44,721 bases of DNA from Dethiobacter sp. (GCA_020725665.1 DYEO01000063.1:1-44721), one strand, 5' to 3'. Positions 25,274-33,261 are shown, numbered from the stretch's first letter. Notes: generated by a model from the sequence alone, not told the origin. Program-made: numbers and translations.

Positions 25274-25951
25274 GTGTACAGCTTTATGTCAGCGGTATAT
25301 AAAGATGAGATCAGTATCGGGCAGATCGAAGAATTTATCAAAGAAGATAATGTCACCCGCCTGAAAGATACATTTGCCCTGCTGCCTAAAGAAAAAACCG
25401 GTCCATTACTAAACTGCATCAACGAACTCGCCGCAACGTGGAAAAAAAGATGCCGGGAAAATGGGCCGGAAAGAGAAAGTCTCGAGCTGCGAAAGGAATT
25501 TGCCTACCTGTTTCTTACACCCAAGGGCGTTTATCCTTATGAGTCTGTCTACAGGGGCAAGAAAAACCTGCTCATGGATAAACCGTGGGAAGAAGTGCGG
25601 AATTTTTACCGCCGTATCGGCCTGGAAAAGGGCAAAAATGAGCTGCACCCGGAAGACCACGCAGCCGTGGAGCTGGGCCTCATGGCCGGTTTGGCTTTCC
25701 TCTCCGGCAGGGAACTGCCCGGTACGGGATCGGAGGAGATTAGCGAAGACGAATTAAGTTTCGCCTTACAGGTCCAACGGGATTTTCTGAAGAAGCACCT
25801 GCTCCAGTGGGTTCCCCGCCTATGCGACGATATTGGGGGAAAAGCCCGTCACCCGTTTTATCGTTCTGTAGCTATGCTGGCAGGGCTGTTTTTGCAGGCT
25901 GACAGTGAAATGTTGGAGCCCCTGTGCGTTGAAAACGAGAAAACATTCTGA
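25274..25951 (+). CDS. TorD/DmsD-type chaperone for a Tat-exported molybdoenzyme
   Basis: All-helical cytoplasmic chaperone of 225 aa that binds the Tat signal of a molybdoenzyme and delays export until cofactor insertion. The family features are LRKEFAYLFLTPKG, PYESVYRGKK and the PEDHAAVELGLMAGLAFL motif (P-x-D-H). The start is GTG at 25274 with GTAGGGG 5-6 nt upstream. It directly precedes the molybdoenzyme gene, its presumed client. Confidence 0.9.
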   Translation: MYSFMSAVYKDEISIGQIEEFIKEDNVTRLKDTFALLPKEKTGPLLNCINELAATWKKRCRENGPERESLELRKEFAYLFLTPKGVYPYESVYRGKKNLLMDKPWEEVRNFYRRIGLEKGKNELHPEDHAAVELGLMAGLAFLSGRELPGTGSEEISEDELSFALQVQRDFLKKHLLQWVPRLCDDIGGKARHPFYRSVAMLAGLFLQADSEMLEPLCVENEKTF

Positions 25952-26009
25952 GAAGGGAGGGAAAACCTGGCTGTCATGGCAGAATGCAATAACAGCCGGG
26001 TTAATACGT

Positions 26010-28298
26010 ATGGCTAAAAATAAGAAAAAGGGGTTAAGCCGGCGTGCTTTTCTGCTGGCTTCGGGAGCGGCGGTAACGGCCGGCGCAGCAAGCAACTTTT
26101 TGTTAACCGGCTGCCAGCCGAAAGATGTGAAAGTGGAGGGACCGGCTGAGGAGGAAGCTGCTCCAGTAAGAAAACTGATATCTGTAGACCCCGAGGTAAC
26201 TGCTACCAAGTTCAATGTTTGCGGCGTCTGCGGGGCGGCCTGCGCCATGATCGCCGACATGGTCGACGGCAGGGTATGGCGGCTGCGGGGCAACCCGGAC
26301 GACCAGGTGGCACTGGGGCACCTTTGTGTTAAAGGTTACACCGCCCACAAGGACCTGTATTGTCCTGACCGTTTGAAATACCCCCTGAAAAGAACAAACC
26401 CGCAAAAAGGGCCGGGCGTGGACCCGGGCTGGGTAAAAATCGAGTGGGACGAAGCTTTTAAGCTCACGGCAGATGCCTTTAACAAGGCGATCCAGGAAAA
26501 CGGGCCCCAGTCCGTGGCCTTTTTCTCCCGCAACCACGACTGGATGGATCGCCTGCGCCATGCTATCGGCACACCGAACCAGATTATCCATGACAATACG
26601 TGCTTTACCACCTACACGGCTACATGGCGGGGTTCTCTGGGTATAGGCATGCGTTCCTACATGATGGACATCCAAAATGCGAAATATATCCTCTCTTTTG
26701 GCTGGGATATCCCCTCCAAGGCCAAGAACAACCAGGCAAGGGATTATATCAAAGCCCTGGAGAACGGGGCCAAATGTGTTTGCCTCAATCCCCATCTCAC
26801 CATCACCGCCAGCCTGGCCGACGAATGGATCCCCATCAAGCCGGGAACCGACCTGGCCTTCATGCTGGCCATGATCCGTATTATCATCAACGAAGAGCTC
26901 TACGACAAAGACTACGTGGCCAGCTACACCACCGGTCTGGATGAGCTGAAAGCCGCTGTCCAGGACTATACGCCCCAATGGGCAGCGGAGATCACTGAAG
27001 TGCCGGCAGCCACCATCGAACGCATTGCCCGGGAATTCGGCACCACCAGGCCCGCCTTTGTGCCCACACACAAGCGGGACGCGGGCGGTCCCAACTACGC
27101 CAACTCCTGGCGCACCGCCTTCTGCTCAATTATCCTTAACGCCCTGGTGGGTGCCTGGGACCGGGAAGGGGGACAGATCATTCCCAGAACTCCCCGCATG
27201 CCCAGCTTTAACGACATCTTCCCGCCACCCGCGTTCCCTCCCATGCCCAAAGAAAGGATCGACGGCTTCGAAAAACACTCCGTAATCGCCGATATGCGCG
27301 GCGGGGACTTCTCCACCATCACCGAAGCCATCCTCAGTGAAAAACCTTACCCGTTAAAGGCTGCGCTTATGAACAAGTACAACCTCCTCTCTTTCCCCAA
27401 CCCGGCACGCTTTGCCGAAGCACTGGCCAAGCTTGATTTCGTGGCCGTGGTGGAATACTGGCCTTCAGAGTTAGCCCAGATGGCCGACGTGGTTTTCCCC
27501 GAGTTCCACTTCCTGGAGGGGTCCGGTATGACCCCACGCGCTTTCACCGCTTATTATCCCCAGATCGCCCTACGGGAACCGGTCCATGATCCCCTTTACG
27601 ACGCTAAAGGGTTCGGTTCCATCATTACAGGTATCGCCAAGGCCATGGGACTGGGCGAGTACTTCGAGGGATTGAGCAGCGGTGAGTTTAATAACAAGCG
27701 GCTGGAAGCCCTTGAAACATCCTGGGATGAGCTGAAAGCCAGCCCCAACGGCCTCTGGAGCAAAGAACAGCCTTTCAAGGGACGGGAAGAATGGGGTACA
27801 CCCAGCAAGAAAATCGAGCTTTATTCTTCTCTCTTTAAAGAAAAGGGGTTTGACCCCCTGCCTTACTGGCAGCCTAAAAAGGAGATGCCTTCGCCTGCAT
27901 ATCCGTTATACATGCTCATCAGCAGGCCCCCCATGCATAAAATGACTGCAACACAAAACAATGAGCTGCGTATCCAGGTATACCCGGAAAACAGCGCCAT
28001 TTTACACAAGGATACGGCCAAACAATTGGGCATCAAAGACGGTGATGAGGTTACGGTTGAGTCGCGTGTGGGTAAAATCAAGCTCAAGGCTCAGCTCACT
28101 GAAGGGATCCGTCCGGACTGTGTCTGTGTTGAGCATGGCTTCGGCCACTGGTCCAAAGAGCTGACCATCGCCAATAACCGGGGCGCCAATGAGGGGGAAC
28201 TCATTCCCAACTATTCCATCGAAGAATCCCTCGCCCTCAAGTGTCCTGGTGCCAACGTCTTGATGACGGACTTCTGCGTAAAAGTCGCTAGAGCTTAG
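26010..28298 (+). CDS. Tat-exported lipoprotein molybdopterin oxidoreductase, catalytic subunit
   Basis: DMSO-reductase-family enzyme of 762 aa. The signal has SRRAFLL (Arg11-Arg12) and a lipobox LTGC with Cys35, so it is probably a Tat-exported lipoprotein on the outer face of the membrane. A [4Fe-4S] site is formed by C71-x2-C74-x3-C78-x27-C106. Cys198 in HDNTCFTT is the likely Mo or W ligand. The C-terminal domain ends with an EHGFGHWSK...ANNRGANEGELIPN block seen in polysulfide/thiosulfate- and arsenate-reductase relatives. The start at 26010 is chosen because it begins a normal signal; the upstream frame has no good start. Candidate substrates are arsenate (ars genes follow), polysulfide, thiosulfate or tetrathionate; not resolved. 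Confidence 0.9.
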   Translation: MAKNKKKGLSRRAFLLASGAAVTAGAASNFLLTGCQPKDVKVEGPAEEEAAPVRKLISVDPEVTATKFNVCGVCGAACAMIADMVDGRVWRLRGNPDDQVALGHLCVKGYTAHKDLYCPDRLKYPLKRTNPQKGPGVDPGWVKIEWDEAFKLTADAFNKAIQENGPQSVAFFSRNHDWMDRLRHAIGTPNQIIHDNTCFTTYTATWRGSLGIGMRSYMMDIQNAKYILSFGWDIPSKAKNNQARDYIKALENGAKCVCLNPHLTITASLADEWIPIKPGTDLAFMLAMIRIIINEELYDKDYVASYTTGLDELKAAVQDYTPQWAAEITEVPAATIERIAREFGTTRPAFVPTHKRDAGGPNYANSWRTAFCSIILNALVGAWDREGGQIIPRTPRMPSFNDIFPPPAFPPMPKERIDGFEKHSVIADMRGGDFSTITEAILSEKPYPLKAALMNKYNLLSFPNPARFAEALAKLDFVAVVEYWPSELAQMADVVFPEFHFLEGSGMTPRAFTAYYPQIALREPVHDPLYDAKGFGSIITGIAKAMGLGEYFEGLSSGEFNNKRLEALETSWDELKASPNGLWSKEQPFKGREEWGTPSKKIELYSSLFKEKGFDPLPYWQPKKEMPSPAYPLYMLISRPPMHKMTATQNNELRIQVYPENSAILHKDTAKQLGIKDGDEVTVESRVGKIKLKAQLTEGIRPDCVCVEHGFGHWSKELTIANNRGANEGELIPNYSIEESLALKCPGANVLMTDFCVKVARA

Positions 28299-28317
28299 GA
28301 AAGGGGGAAAAACGAAG

Positions 28318-29049
28318 ATGAAAAAAGCAATGCTCGTCGACCAGACCAAATGTATCGGCTGCAGCGCCTGCTCGGTGGAGTGCAAGGATAAATACGGTGC
28401 CTCTTATGGTATTTTACGCACCAGAATGATATGCTATGAAAGCGGCAGCTATCCCAATGTGCGGCTGCGCTTCCGCAAAAATGCCTGCATGCACTGCGAA
28501 GTGGCGGCCTGTGAGCTGATCTGCCCAGTCAAAGCAATCTTTCGTGTTAAAGGGGAAAACGGCGGCATGGTTGAAGTGGACCGGGAAGCCTGCATCGGCT
28601 GCGGCGCCTGTACAGGTGCCTGTCCCTTCGGCGTCCCACAGGTTGACCCGGAAAGCAAGAAAATGGAGAAATGCAGCTTCTGCGCGCAGCGGGTAGCGGA
28701 AGCTGGAAAATCCACCTTCTGTGCCGAAGCCTGCCCCGTGGGGGCGATCGCCTTCGGCGACCGGGAAGCGCTGATCGCTCAGGGGGAAGCACGGGTGAAT
28801 GCACTGAAAGGGGCTGGACGATCGAAAGCAGCCATTTACGGCATCGAAGACACGGGGATAATGCTGCTCATCGACGGTGATCCCGCTGATTACGAACTTG
28901 CCCCCGAAGGGTTTACTCTCAGCGCCGCCGGTTGGCGTGCCGTCAACTCCTACGGCGGCCTGGCCATCGCGGCGGCCCTGGGCGGCCTCGGCTACAGCGT
29001 GATCCGAGACAGGTTGACAGAACTTCAGGAAGAAAAGGAAGAAGCATAA
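28318..29049 (+). CDS. Four-cluster ferredoxin-type electron-transfer subunit
   Basis: Beta subunit (243 aa) of the molybdoenzyme, carrying electrons over four [4Fe-4S] clusters. Cys groups are CIGCSACSVEC, CMHCEVAACELICP, CIGCGACTGACP and CSFC...CAEACP. The C-terminal tail has one hydrophobic segment (SYGGLAIAAALGGLGYSVI) that could anchor it in the membrane, as in FdnH-type subunits. There is no own signal; it would be co-exported with the catalytic subunit. It starts 19 bp after the alpha gene. No NrfD or cytochrome membrane subunit follows. Confidence 0.92.
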   Translation: MKKAMLVDQTKCIGCSACSVECKDKYGASYGILRTRMICYESGSYPNVRLRFRKNACMHCEVAACELICPVKAIFRVKGENGGMVEVDREACIGCGACTGACPFGVPQVDPESKKMEKCSFCAQRVAEAGKSTFCAEACPVGAIAFGDREALIAQGEARVNALKGAGRSKAAIYGIEDTGIMLLIDGDPADYELAPEGFTLSAAGWRAVNSYGGLAIAAALGGLGYSVIRDRLTELQEEKEEA

Positions 29050-29159
29050 AGATAGGCTGCAGGCAGAGTAACGGCGTAAAAACAAAATCGACAAGTAAAA
29101 CACTCATTTACCATCAGGAGGAGCACTTTGCTTCTCCTAATTTTTTGCCCGATTTCCTG

Positions 29160-29188
29160 TTGACAGGGTTTTGTTCATTGGTTACTAT
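29160..29188 (+). promoter_or_regulatory. Promoter of the first ars operon
   Basis: Consensus TTGACA (29160-29165), 17-bp spacer and TACTAT (29183-29188). The next 30 bp hold AT-rich dyads (TATATAGACATATA-type) where an ArsR operator would be expected; that last point is inferred. Confidence 0.65.
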
Positions 29189-29232
29189 ATTCATATATAG
29201 ACATATAATTATCATATCATGGCTCAAGGGCG

Positions 29233-29550
29233 GTGAAAACGTTGGGTGATGAGCTGCGTGTGTCCCAGGCGGATATCTTCAAGGCCCTGGCCCACCCGGT
29301 AAGATTGCAGATCCTGCAAATGCTGCAGCAGGGGGAACGCTGCGTTTGCGAACTGGTAGCAGAGATAGAAACGGAGCAGCCGAATATCTCCCGCCACCTG
29401 GCCATTTTAAAAAAGGACGGCATTCTCGGCTGCCGCAAAGATGGGTTGAAGGTGATGTACTGGGTGCGGGACCGGCGTGCTTTTAAGCTGCTGGAACTGA
29501 GCCGGGAGATGCTAAAAAGCTACTGGCAGGAAAAAAGCGGCGTATTTTAG
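29233..29550 (+). CDS. arsR: ArsR-family arsenic-responsive repressor
   Basis: Winged-helix repressor of 105 aa that leaves DNA on binding As(III). The metal motif ERCVCEL has Cys37 and Cys39 and overlaps the DNA-recognition region (EQPNISRHLAILKKDG). The start is GTG at 29233. It has a consensus promoter and heads the downstream arsenic genes. Confidence 0.92.
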   Translation: MKTLGDELRVSQADIFKALAHPVRLQILQMLQQGERCVCELVAEIETEQPNISRHLAILKKDGILGCRKDGLKVMYWVRDRRAFKLLELSREMLKSYWQEKSGVF

Positions 29551-29569
29551 CTTTAAGGAGAGAGCGGAC

Positions 29570-29689
29570 ATGGCCATCTATCTGGACAACAGCGCTACCA
29601 CTTTTCCCAAGCCGGAGGCGGTCTACCAGGCAGACTACCGGGAACAGAGCCAGGTTTTACTGGAGCTGTCCCAGGCCCTGGGTTATTAA
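29570..29689 (+). pseudogene. Cysteine desulfurase (NifS-like) N-terminal remnant
   Basis: A 39-codon frame behind a strong AAGGAGAGAG site. Residues 1-20 (IYLDNSATTFPKPEAVYQA) match the N-terminus of class V cysteine desulfurases, normally about 380 aa. After residue 20 it changes to DYREQSQVLLELSQALGY and stops. This fits an internal deletion of a desulfurase gene that once lay in the ars operon. Followed by about 135 bp of decayed sequence with a short hydrophobic frame lacking a start (29711-29830). Confidence 0.65.
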
Positions 29690-29826
29690 CGCATCACCTA
29701 TTGTGGATGACAAGCTAAAATTTTACCTGACTTCGCTGCTATTCTGGCCCTGGTTGCCGTCTTGAGAACGGCTCATTATCTACAAGACAGCTTCAAAAAA
29801 TACTACAATTACAGGAGGTTGAAAAG

Positions 29827-30069
29827 ATAAAGGTAAAAATACTGGGACCGGGCTGCAAAAACTGTAAGAAGCTTGAGCAGGAGATGATCAACGCCCTGGC
29901 CGAACTGGGTGTGGCCGCCGACGTGGAGAAGATTTCGGATATGGACAAAATCATGGAACATGATATCATGATGACCCCCGGGCTGGTAATCAATGAAAAA
30001 GTGAAAGTATTCGGCCGCGTGCCGCGCAAGGAAGAGATCAAGAAATGGATCCGGGAAGAGATTAACTGA
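29827..30069 (+). CDS. Small thioredoxin-like redox protein with apparent ATA start
   Basis: 80-aa thioredoxin-fold protein of the redox-active disulfide protein 2 type, common in ars operons with ArsP-type permeases. The active site GPGCKNCKK lies at residues 8-16, and the conserved cis-Pro region is MTPGLVIN. The first ATG (29884) comes after the active site, so translation must start earlier. No ATG, GTG or TTG is found in frame upstream. ATA at 29827 is preceded by AGGAGG with 8-nt spacing, exactly where ATG is expected. Possibly an AUA start or a mutated ATG. Confidence 0.75.
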   Translation: MKVKILGPGCKNCKKLEQEMINALAELGVAADVEKISDMDKIMEHDIMMTPGLVINEKVKVFGRVPRKEEIKKWIREEIN

Positions 30070-30114
30070 TTCAATCCACGCTTAACCAAGCCTTTAGCTG
30101 GGAGTGTTTTTGTA

Positions 30115-31294
30115 ATGAAAGAGTGGCAAAAATTAATGCTGATTGTCGGCGTGTTCCTGGCAGCCTACTTTGTCCCTTTTGGTAATCCTGTCGTAGCAGT
30201 CTCCATTCTGGAGGCCTTTCATATGCTGCAGGAATACGCCCGGGAGCACGTCCTTTACTGCCTGATCCCCGCTTTCTTCATCGCCGGAGCCATCGCCAAC
30301 TTTATCTCCCAGGGTGCCGTACTCCGCTATTTCGGCGGCGAGGCGCCCAAGTGGCTGGCCTACTCGGTGGCCTCCGTTTCCGGAAGCGTCCTGGCCGTCT
30401 GCTCCTGCACAGTGCTGCCACTGTTTTCCGGTATCTGGAAAAAGGGAGCCGGCATCGGGCCGGCGGTGGCCTTTCTTTACTCCGGGCCGGCCATTAACAT
30501 CCTGGCCATCATTCTCACGGCCCGCGTTCTGGGCTGGCAGCTCGGCCTGGCCCGGGCGATCGGGGCCGTGCTTTTTGCCGTCGTGATCGGCCTGCTCATG
30601 GCCTTCTTTTACCGGCAGGAGGAAGCGGAAAAAACAAAAGCGGCCATGAACCGGATCGGTGCCGAGCAGGAAGAGAGAAGGAGTCCGGGGCAAAACCTGT
30701 TTTTTTTTTGGCGTACTCGTCCTCATCCTTGTTTTTGCCGCCTGGGGGAGACCCCAGGAAGATATCGGTTTTTGGGCCCTTGTTTTTAACGTCAAATGGT
30801 ACTTTGTCCTGATCCTCCTGGGCATCCTGGCATTTATCCTGGTACGCTGGTTCGATGGAGAGGAGCGCCTTACCTGGGTGGACTCCACCTGGGACTTTGC
30901 CAAGCAGATCCTGCCGCTGCTCTTTGGCGGTGTCCTGGTGGCCGGCCTGCTCATGGGGCGTCCCGGCGCGGAGGCGGGCCTGATCCCCGCCGGTATTATT
31001 GAAACGCTCGTCGGTGGCAATTCTTTGCAGGCCAACCTGTTTGCTTCTGTTGTGGGAGCCTTCATGTACTTCGCCACCCTCACCGAGGTGCCTATCCTGC
31101 AGGGGCTTTTGGGCCTGGGCATGGGGCAGGGCCCCGCCCTGGCGCTGCTCCTGGCGGGACCGGCGCTCAGCCTGCCTAACATGCTGGTAATTCGCAGCAT
31201 TCTGGGGACAAAAAAGACAGCGGTTTTTGTCTTGCTCGTCGTGGTGATGGCTACCCTGTCGGGGCTGCTCTACGGAGCCCTTTTCCCTCAATAA
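30115..31294 (+). pseudogene. ArsP-type (DUF318) permease split by a T10 run
   Basis: Predicted membrane permease of the DUF318/ArsP family, whose members export methylated arsenicals or other metalloids. The first frame (from 30115) has helices 1-4 and the CSC motif in SVLAVCSCTVLPLFSGIWKK. At 30700-30709 a run of ten T changes frame. The second half (from about 30659 in the +1 frame) continues with GVLVLILVFAAWG and a matching second repeat (FATLTEVPILQGLLGLGMGQ). With nine T the two frames join into one protein of normal length, about 393 aa. It is either an inactivated gene, a sequencing error or a case of transcriptional slippage. Confidence 0.8.
30700..30709 (+). other. T10 homopolymer at the permease frame junction
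   Basis: Ten consecutive T in the coding strand exactly where the two frames of the permease meet. A one-base length change restores the frame, so polymerase slippage during transcription could yield a share of full-length mRNA. Confidence 0.6.
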
Positions 31295-31309
31295 ATATTA
31301 CATTATTTA

Positions 31310-31338
31310 TTGACAGGGCGCAGTGAAGATGTTAACAT
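31310..31338 (+). promoter_or_regulatory. Promoter of the ACR3 gene
   Basis: TTGACA (31310-31315), 17-bp spacer, TAACAT (31333-31338), about 73 bp before the ACR3 start. An AAATATATTTATATATA tract just downstream resembles the tract at the first arsR promoter and could bind ArsR. Confidence 0.6.
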
Positions 31339-31410
31339 TAAATCGACGCATTTAAATATATTTATATATAGGGGGCTCGGATCCCTAAAATTGCTGAAGG
31401 ATGATTAACT

Positions 31411-32511
31411 ATGACTGAAGTAAAGGAGTACCGGCTTGGTTTTTTTCACAAGTATCTGACCCTCTGGGTGGCCCTCTGCATCCTGGGGGGCATCGGCTTG
31501 GGAGCAGCCTTCCCCATGGCCGCCCAGTATTTAAACTCGCTGCAGGTATACCAGGTGAACATCCCTGTAGCCGTCTTCCTTTTCGCCATGATGTATCCGA
31601 TCATGCTGCAGATCGATTTCGGCGAGGTGGTCAACGCCGTAAAGGCACCCAAGTCCGTCCTTTTAACCCTGATCGTCAACTGGGGAATCAAGCCCTTTAC
31701 CATGTTTTTCTTCGCCTGGCTATTCTTCCGTGTGATTTTCGCTCCATATGTGCAGTATGATATGGCCACAGAGTATATTGCGGGGATGATTCTTTTGGGC
31801 ATTGCCCCCTGCACGGCCATGGTGCTGGTCTGGAGCTACCTGGCCCGGGGTTTCATGGGTCTGACCCTGGTCCTGGTGGCGATTAACTCCCTGACCATGC
31901 TCGTCCTTTATGCCCCTCTCGGGAATTTTCTGCTCGGTGCTGCCGACCTGGTCGTGCCCTTTATGACCATCTTTTACAGCGTACTGCTCTACGTGGGTGT
32001 TTCCCTGGTGGCAGGATATTTTACCCGCACCCGCCTGATCAAGACACGGGGCATCACCTGGTACGAGGATGTCTTCCTGAAAAACATGGGCAATATCTCC
32101 ATCGTCGCCCTGCTGGCCACTTTGATCTTTCTCTTCATGCTGCAGGGGGAAGTAATTTTGCGCTTCCCCCTGGTGGTAGCCCTGATTGCCGTGCCCCTTA
32201 TTATCCAGACCAACGTTATTTTCTGGATCGGTTACGGCATCTCCAAGTTGATTGGCCTTACCTATGAGGAGGCGGCTCCCGCCTCCATGATCGGCGCCAG
32301 CAATCACTTCGAGGTGGCCATCGCCACGGCGGTAACCGTCTTTGGCCTGCAATCGGGTGCAGCCCTTTCCACTGTCGTTGGCGTGCTGATTGAAGTCCCG
32401 GTCATGCTGCTGCTGGTCAGCTTCTGTCTGAGAACGCGGCACTGGTTCCCCGCCAGGCGCAAGTGGGAAAACGGCGGCAATAGACCCGAGCCCGCCCCCA
32501 GTAAGAGCTGA
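31411..32511 (+). CDS. ACR3-type arsenite efflux permease
   Basis: Membrane arsenite extruder of the ACR3 (bile/arsenite/riboflavin transporter) family, 366 aa with about ten helices. The conserved Cys of the transport path is Cys134 in GIAPCTAMVLVW, and the late EAAPASMIGASNHFEVAIA block has the conserved Glu/Asn residues. It has its own promoter and is followed by a second ArsR gene. Confidence 0.95.
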   Translation: MTEVKEYRLGFFHKYLTLWVALCILGGIGLGAAFPMAAQYLNSLQVYQVNIPVAVFLFAMMYPIMLQIDFGEVVNAVKAPKSVLLTLIVNWGIKPFTMFFFAWLFFRVIFAPYVQYDMATEYIAGMILLGIAPCTAMVLVWSYLARGFMGLTLVLVAINSLTMLVLYAPLGNFLLGAADLVVPFMTIFYSVLLYVGVSLVAGYFTRTRLIKTRGITWYEDVFLKNMGNISIVALLATLIFLFMLQGEVILRFPLVVALIAVPLIIQTNVIFWIGYGISKLIGLTYEEAAPASMIGASNHFEVAIATAVTVFGLQSGAALSTVVGVLIEVPVMLLLVSFCLRTRHWFPARRKWENGGNRPEPAPSKS

Positions 32512-32559
32512 CGACCGTAAGCCTGAAGAGCATTATATCAATTGGAAGCAGGGATTTGG

Positions 32560-32880
32560 ATGAACCCCCTACCCCCTTTCTTTAAAGCACTTGGTGAAGA
32601 GGTGCGCCTCAAAATAATTGAGATGCTTCTGCCCGGTGAGTTGTGTGTCTGCGAGATCATGGAACAGCTGGGGCTTTCCCAGCCGGCCGTCTCCCACCAT
32701 ATGAAAATTCTTAAACAGGCGGGTCTGGTCAGTGACCGCCGGGAGGGAAAATGGATTCATTATTCCCTGGACAAGGATATGTTCGACTACCTGGCATGCC
32801 TGCTACAGGACCAGCTCTTCGAGCCCGTCCGCCGCAGTGCCGGGAAGAAACGCCGGGAATTGTCCGGCAAATGCAGGTAA
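32560..32880 (+). CDS. arsR: ArsR-family repressor, second copy
   Basis: Winged-helix repressor of 106 aa with the As(III)-binding motif ELCVCEI (Cys29 and Cys31) and recognition helix SQPAVSHHMKILKQAG. The ATG at 32560 is chosen; a TTG at 32542 is possible. It is closer to the ELCVCDL consensus than the first ArsR. It probably controls the ACR3 unit. A terminator follows. Confidence 0.92.
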   Translation: MNPLPPFFKALGEEVRLKIIEMLLPGELCVCEIMEQLGLSQPAVSHHMKILKQAGLVSDRREGKWIHYSLDKDMFDYLACLLQDQLFEPVRRSAGKKRRELSGKCR

Positions 32881-32890
32881 GTCCAAAAAG

Positions 32891-32919
32891 CGGAGAAATA
32901 AAATCTCCGTCTTTTTTTA
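32891..32919 (+). terminator. Intrinsic terminator of the arsenic island
   Basis: 6-bp stem CGGAGA/TCTCCG, 7-base loop and T-rich tail, 10 bp after the arsR stop. Confidence 0.85.
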
Positions 32920-32942
32920 TTTTCCTCCCCTGTCTCCAATGT

Positions 32943-32967
32943 AAATCCTATAATCATAGTAGGATTT
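32943..32967. promoter_or_regulatory. Operator AAATCCTA-N9-TAGGATTT upstream of the 58-aa gene
   Basis: Perfect 8-bp inverted arms with a 9-bp spacer. A TATAAT (32949-32954) lies inside the site, so a bound protein would block this promoter. The same half-site and spacing recur upstream of metY at 33235. The Rrf2-family regulator encoded at 35780 is a candidate binder. Confidence 0.7.
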
Positions 32968-33009
32968 GTATGGGCATGGGAATTTATATAAATGGGAGGG
33001 TGTTTTTAT

Positions 33010-33186
33010 ATGGCGGAGCTTAAGCCCCATGATGTTGGCATGGAGCGTTTTGAGAAGAACCAAGCGTCACCACCCAGGGAATCCCGAATTAAAAAGTTTT
33101 TAGAGAAAATCGGGGATGTAAGCGCAGAGTGCGGTATTAACGAGCATGTTCGTTGCCACATACTTAATAAAATTATATCAAAATAA
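33010..33186 (+). CDS. 58-aa protein of unknown function sharing an operator with metY
   Basis: I do not recognise this protein. It is soluble and rich in Lys and Glu, with a helical middle (RIKKFLEKIGDVSAE) and two cysteines in AECGINEHVRCHI. The start at 33010 has GGGAGGG 9 nt upstream; an earlier ATG at 32992 contains that ribosome site and is unlikely. It sits between the ars terminator and metY, and its promoter carries the same palindromic operator as metY. A place in the cysteine/methionine regulon is therefore likely; function is unknown. Confidence 0.65.
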   Translation: MAELKPHDVGMERFEKNQASPPRESRIKKFLEKIGDVSAECGINEHVRCHILNKIISK

Positions 33187-33191
33187 TTATG

Positions 33192-33221
33192 TTGACAATA
33201 CCCTCCTGGGGTGGGTATAAT
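33192..33221 (+). promoter_or_regulatory. Promoter of metY
   Basis: Perfect TTGACA (33192-33197), 18-bp spacer and perfect TATAAT (33216-33221). The operator at 33235-33261 lies just downstream, over the transcription start region. Confidence 0.8.
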
Positions 33222-33234
33222 AACTTAAATACTA

Positions 33235-33261
33235 CTAATCCTACTATATTAATAGGATTAG
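33235..33261. promoter_or_regulatory. Operator CTAATCCTA-N9-TAGGATTAG upstream of metY
   Basis: Perfect 9-bp inverted arms and a 9-bp spacer, placed 13 bp after the -10 box. Shares AATCCTA-N9-TAGGATT with the site at 32943. Position implies repression. Confidence 0.75.

Noticed and set aside
26103..27071. 322-codon minus-strand frame in the molybdoenzyme gene
   Set aside because: Antisense to conserved motifs of the catalytic subunit and without a ribosome site.
30133..31291. Long minus-strand frames opposite the ArsP-type permease
   Set aside because: Their products are low-complexity and charged, typical of antisense frames to membrane proteins.
32992..33009. Earlier ATG for the 58-aa protein
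   Set aside because: Its codons contain the GGGAGGG ribosome site that serves the ATG at 33010.
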